This document shows, one piece after another, positions 63,706-64,000 of a DNA stretch of 64,000 nt. The number at the start of each line of letters is the position of its first letter. Within the stretch, counting starts at the first letter, position 1. Origin of the DNA: CADCTM01 sp049671305 (GTDB lineage: Bacteria > Cyanobacteriota > Cyanobacteriia > Cyanobacteriales > Coleofasciculaceae); contig JBATUR010000039.1 of assembly GCA_049671305.1 (NCBI GenBank), positions 62,001-126,000 on the forward strand, given 5' to 3'. Position numbers and translations under genes: made by a program. The notes below the pieces were generated by a model. That model had not been told where the DNA came from and did not search any database. It was given only the letters and a program-made list of their open reading frames with translations.

Positions 63706-64000
63706 ATGAGTCAAACCGAGTTACCAAAAGACCTAGAATCGCCTGAGATAGAGGCAAATGGCAACTTCTTAGAAATGCCAGAAAGTCGAGAGCGCCTAAT
63801 GCCAGCCTCAGCAGTTCCAAATTCTTTGGTAGCATCGCCAACAAATCAAGACAACCCACCATTCTCTGACCAAGAAGCAGAATTGATGGAAGTAGCAAAA
63901 TTAAAAGAAGACCTCCGTAAAAGTGAGGAACGTTATCGCTGTTTAGTAGAGGCAATTGCTCAGATTAATTGGGATACCAACGCTGCTGGCGAACTAATTA
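63706..64000 (+). CDS. PAS-domain signalling protein, start only (cut by window end)
   Basis: 98 codons from an ATG, open to the window edge. A Ser/Pro/Glu-rich N-terminal part (to about 65) is followed by KLKEDLRKSEERYRCLVEAI and INWDTNAAGELI, the usual beginning of a PAS domain. The output domain (kinase, GGDEF or other) lies outside this window. Confidence 0.8.
   Translation, partial: MSQTELPKDLESPEIEANGNFLEMPESRERLMPASAVPNSLVASPTNQDNPPFSDQEAELMEVAKLKEDLRKSEERYRCLVEAIAQINWDTNAAGELI

Overview
The window is chromosomal DNA of a cyanobacterium. Lineage-specific genes show this: a zeta-carotene desaturase, a CpcS/CpeS-type phycobilin lyase, the bicarbonate transporters BicA and SbtA with the PII-like SbtB, and DUF6930 and vMAP-type proteins. 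The HIP1 octamer GCGATCGC also recurs throughout. Genus cannot be set from the sequence alone. Base composition is moderate to AT-rich, except around sbtA-sbtB, which is visibly richer in G and C.

Layout. 1-6.4 kb: a duplicated-domain protein, a lipoprotein, a large multidomain protein with papain-like and caspase-like ends, and a histidine kinase and a NarL-type regulator separated by a secreted protein. 6.8-8.7 kb: an AT-rich two-gene ATPase/TOPRIM-like cassette that looks like an anti-phage module. 9-21 kb: an epimerase gene broken by a stop codon, pgsA, a sugar transferase, an Hsp70-like protein beside a 932-residue acidic coiled-coil protein, a Crp-family regulator, a universal stress protein, a DUF2232 membrane protein and a CobT-like protein. 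21.6-26.3 kb: phycobilin lyase, a Tat-type solute-binding lipoprotein, and the carotenoid gene zds with an SRPBCC partner. 26.5-32.5 kb: a frameshifted response regulator, an 11-codon micro-ORF with a hairpin, a RhiA-like protein, an ABC exporter shortened at its C-terminus next to a cluster of palindromes, and a methyltransferase. 32.6-43 kb: housekeeping and stress genes (DUF6930, sufA, a TPR protein, an M48 peptidase overlapping tRNA-Leu(CAA), a glycine-zipper protein, VOC, a GMC oxidoreductase remnant, two DUF1622 proteins, a pentapeptide-repeat protein).

43-51 kb is an inorganic-carbon uptake region on the minus strand: sbtA and sbtB, then bicA, an NhaS3-type Na+/H+ antiporter and a second SulP transporter. 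BicA and SbtA import bicarbonate with Na+, and the antiporter can restore the Na+ gradient, so these genes plausibly serve one function. An IS1-type transposase remnant separates the sbt pair from the rest. Decayed HxlR and thioesterase-like genes and a 22-bp tandem repeat lie on the other side, so the GC-rich sbt pair may have been acquired. 52-64 kb: surE, a TerB-like membrane protein, a secreted GH5 cellulase with a CBM2 domain, a small XRE regulator with repeated operator-like sites, an SGNH hydrolase, an alpha/beta hydrolase, an Eis-like acetyltransferase, a secreted protein and the start of a PAS-domain protein cut by the window end.

At least seven genes are broken or truncated. Some may be sequencing errors (the C8 run at 27.2 kb, the single stop at 9.8 kb). 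Others (IS1, HxlR, GMC, UspA) are clearly decayed.
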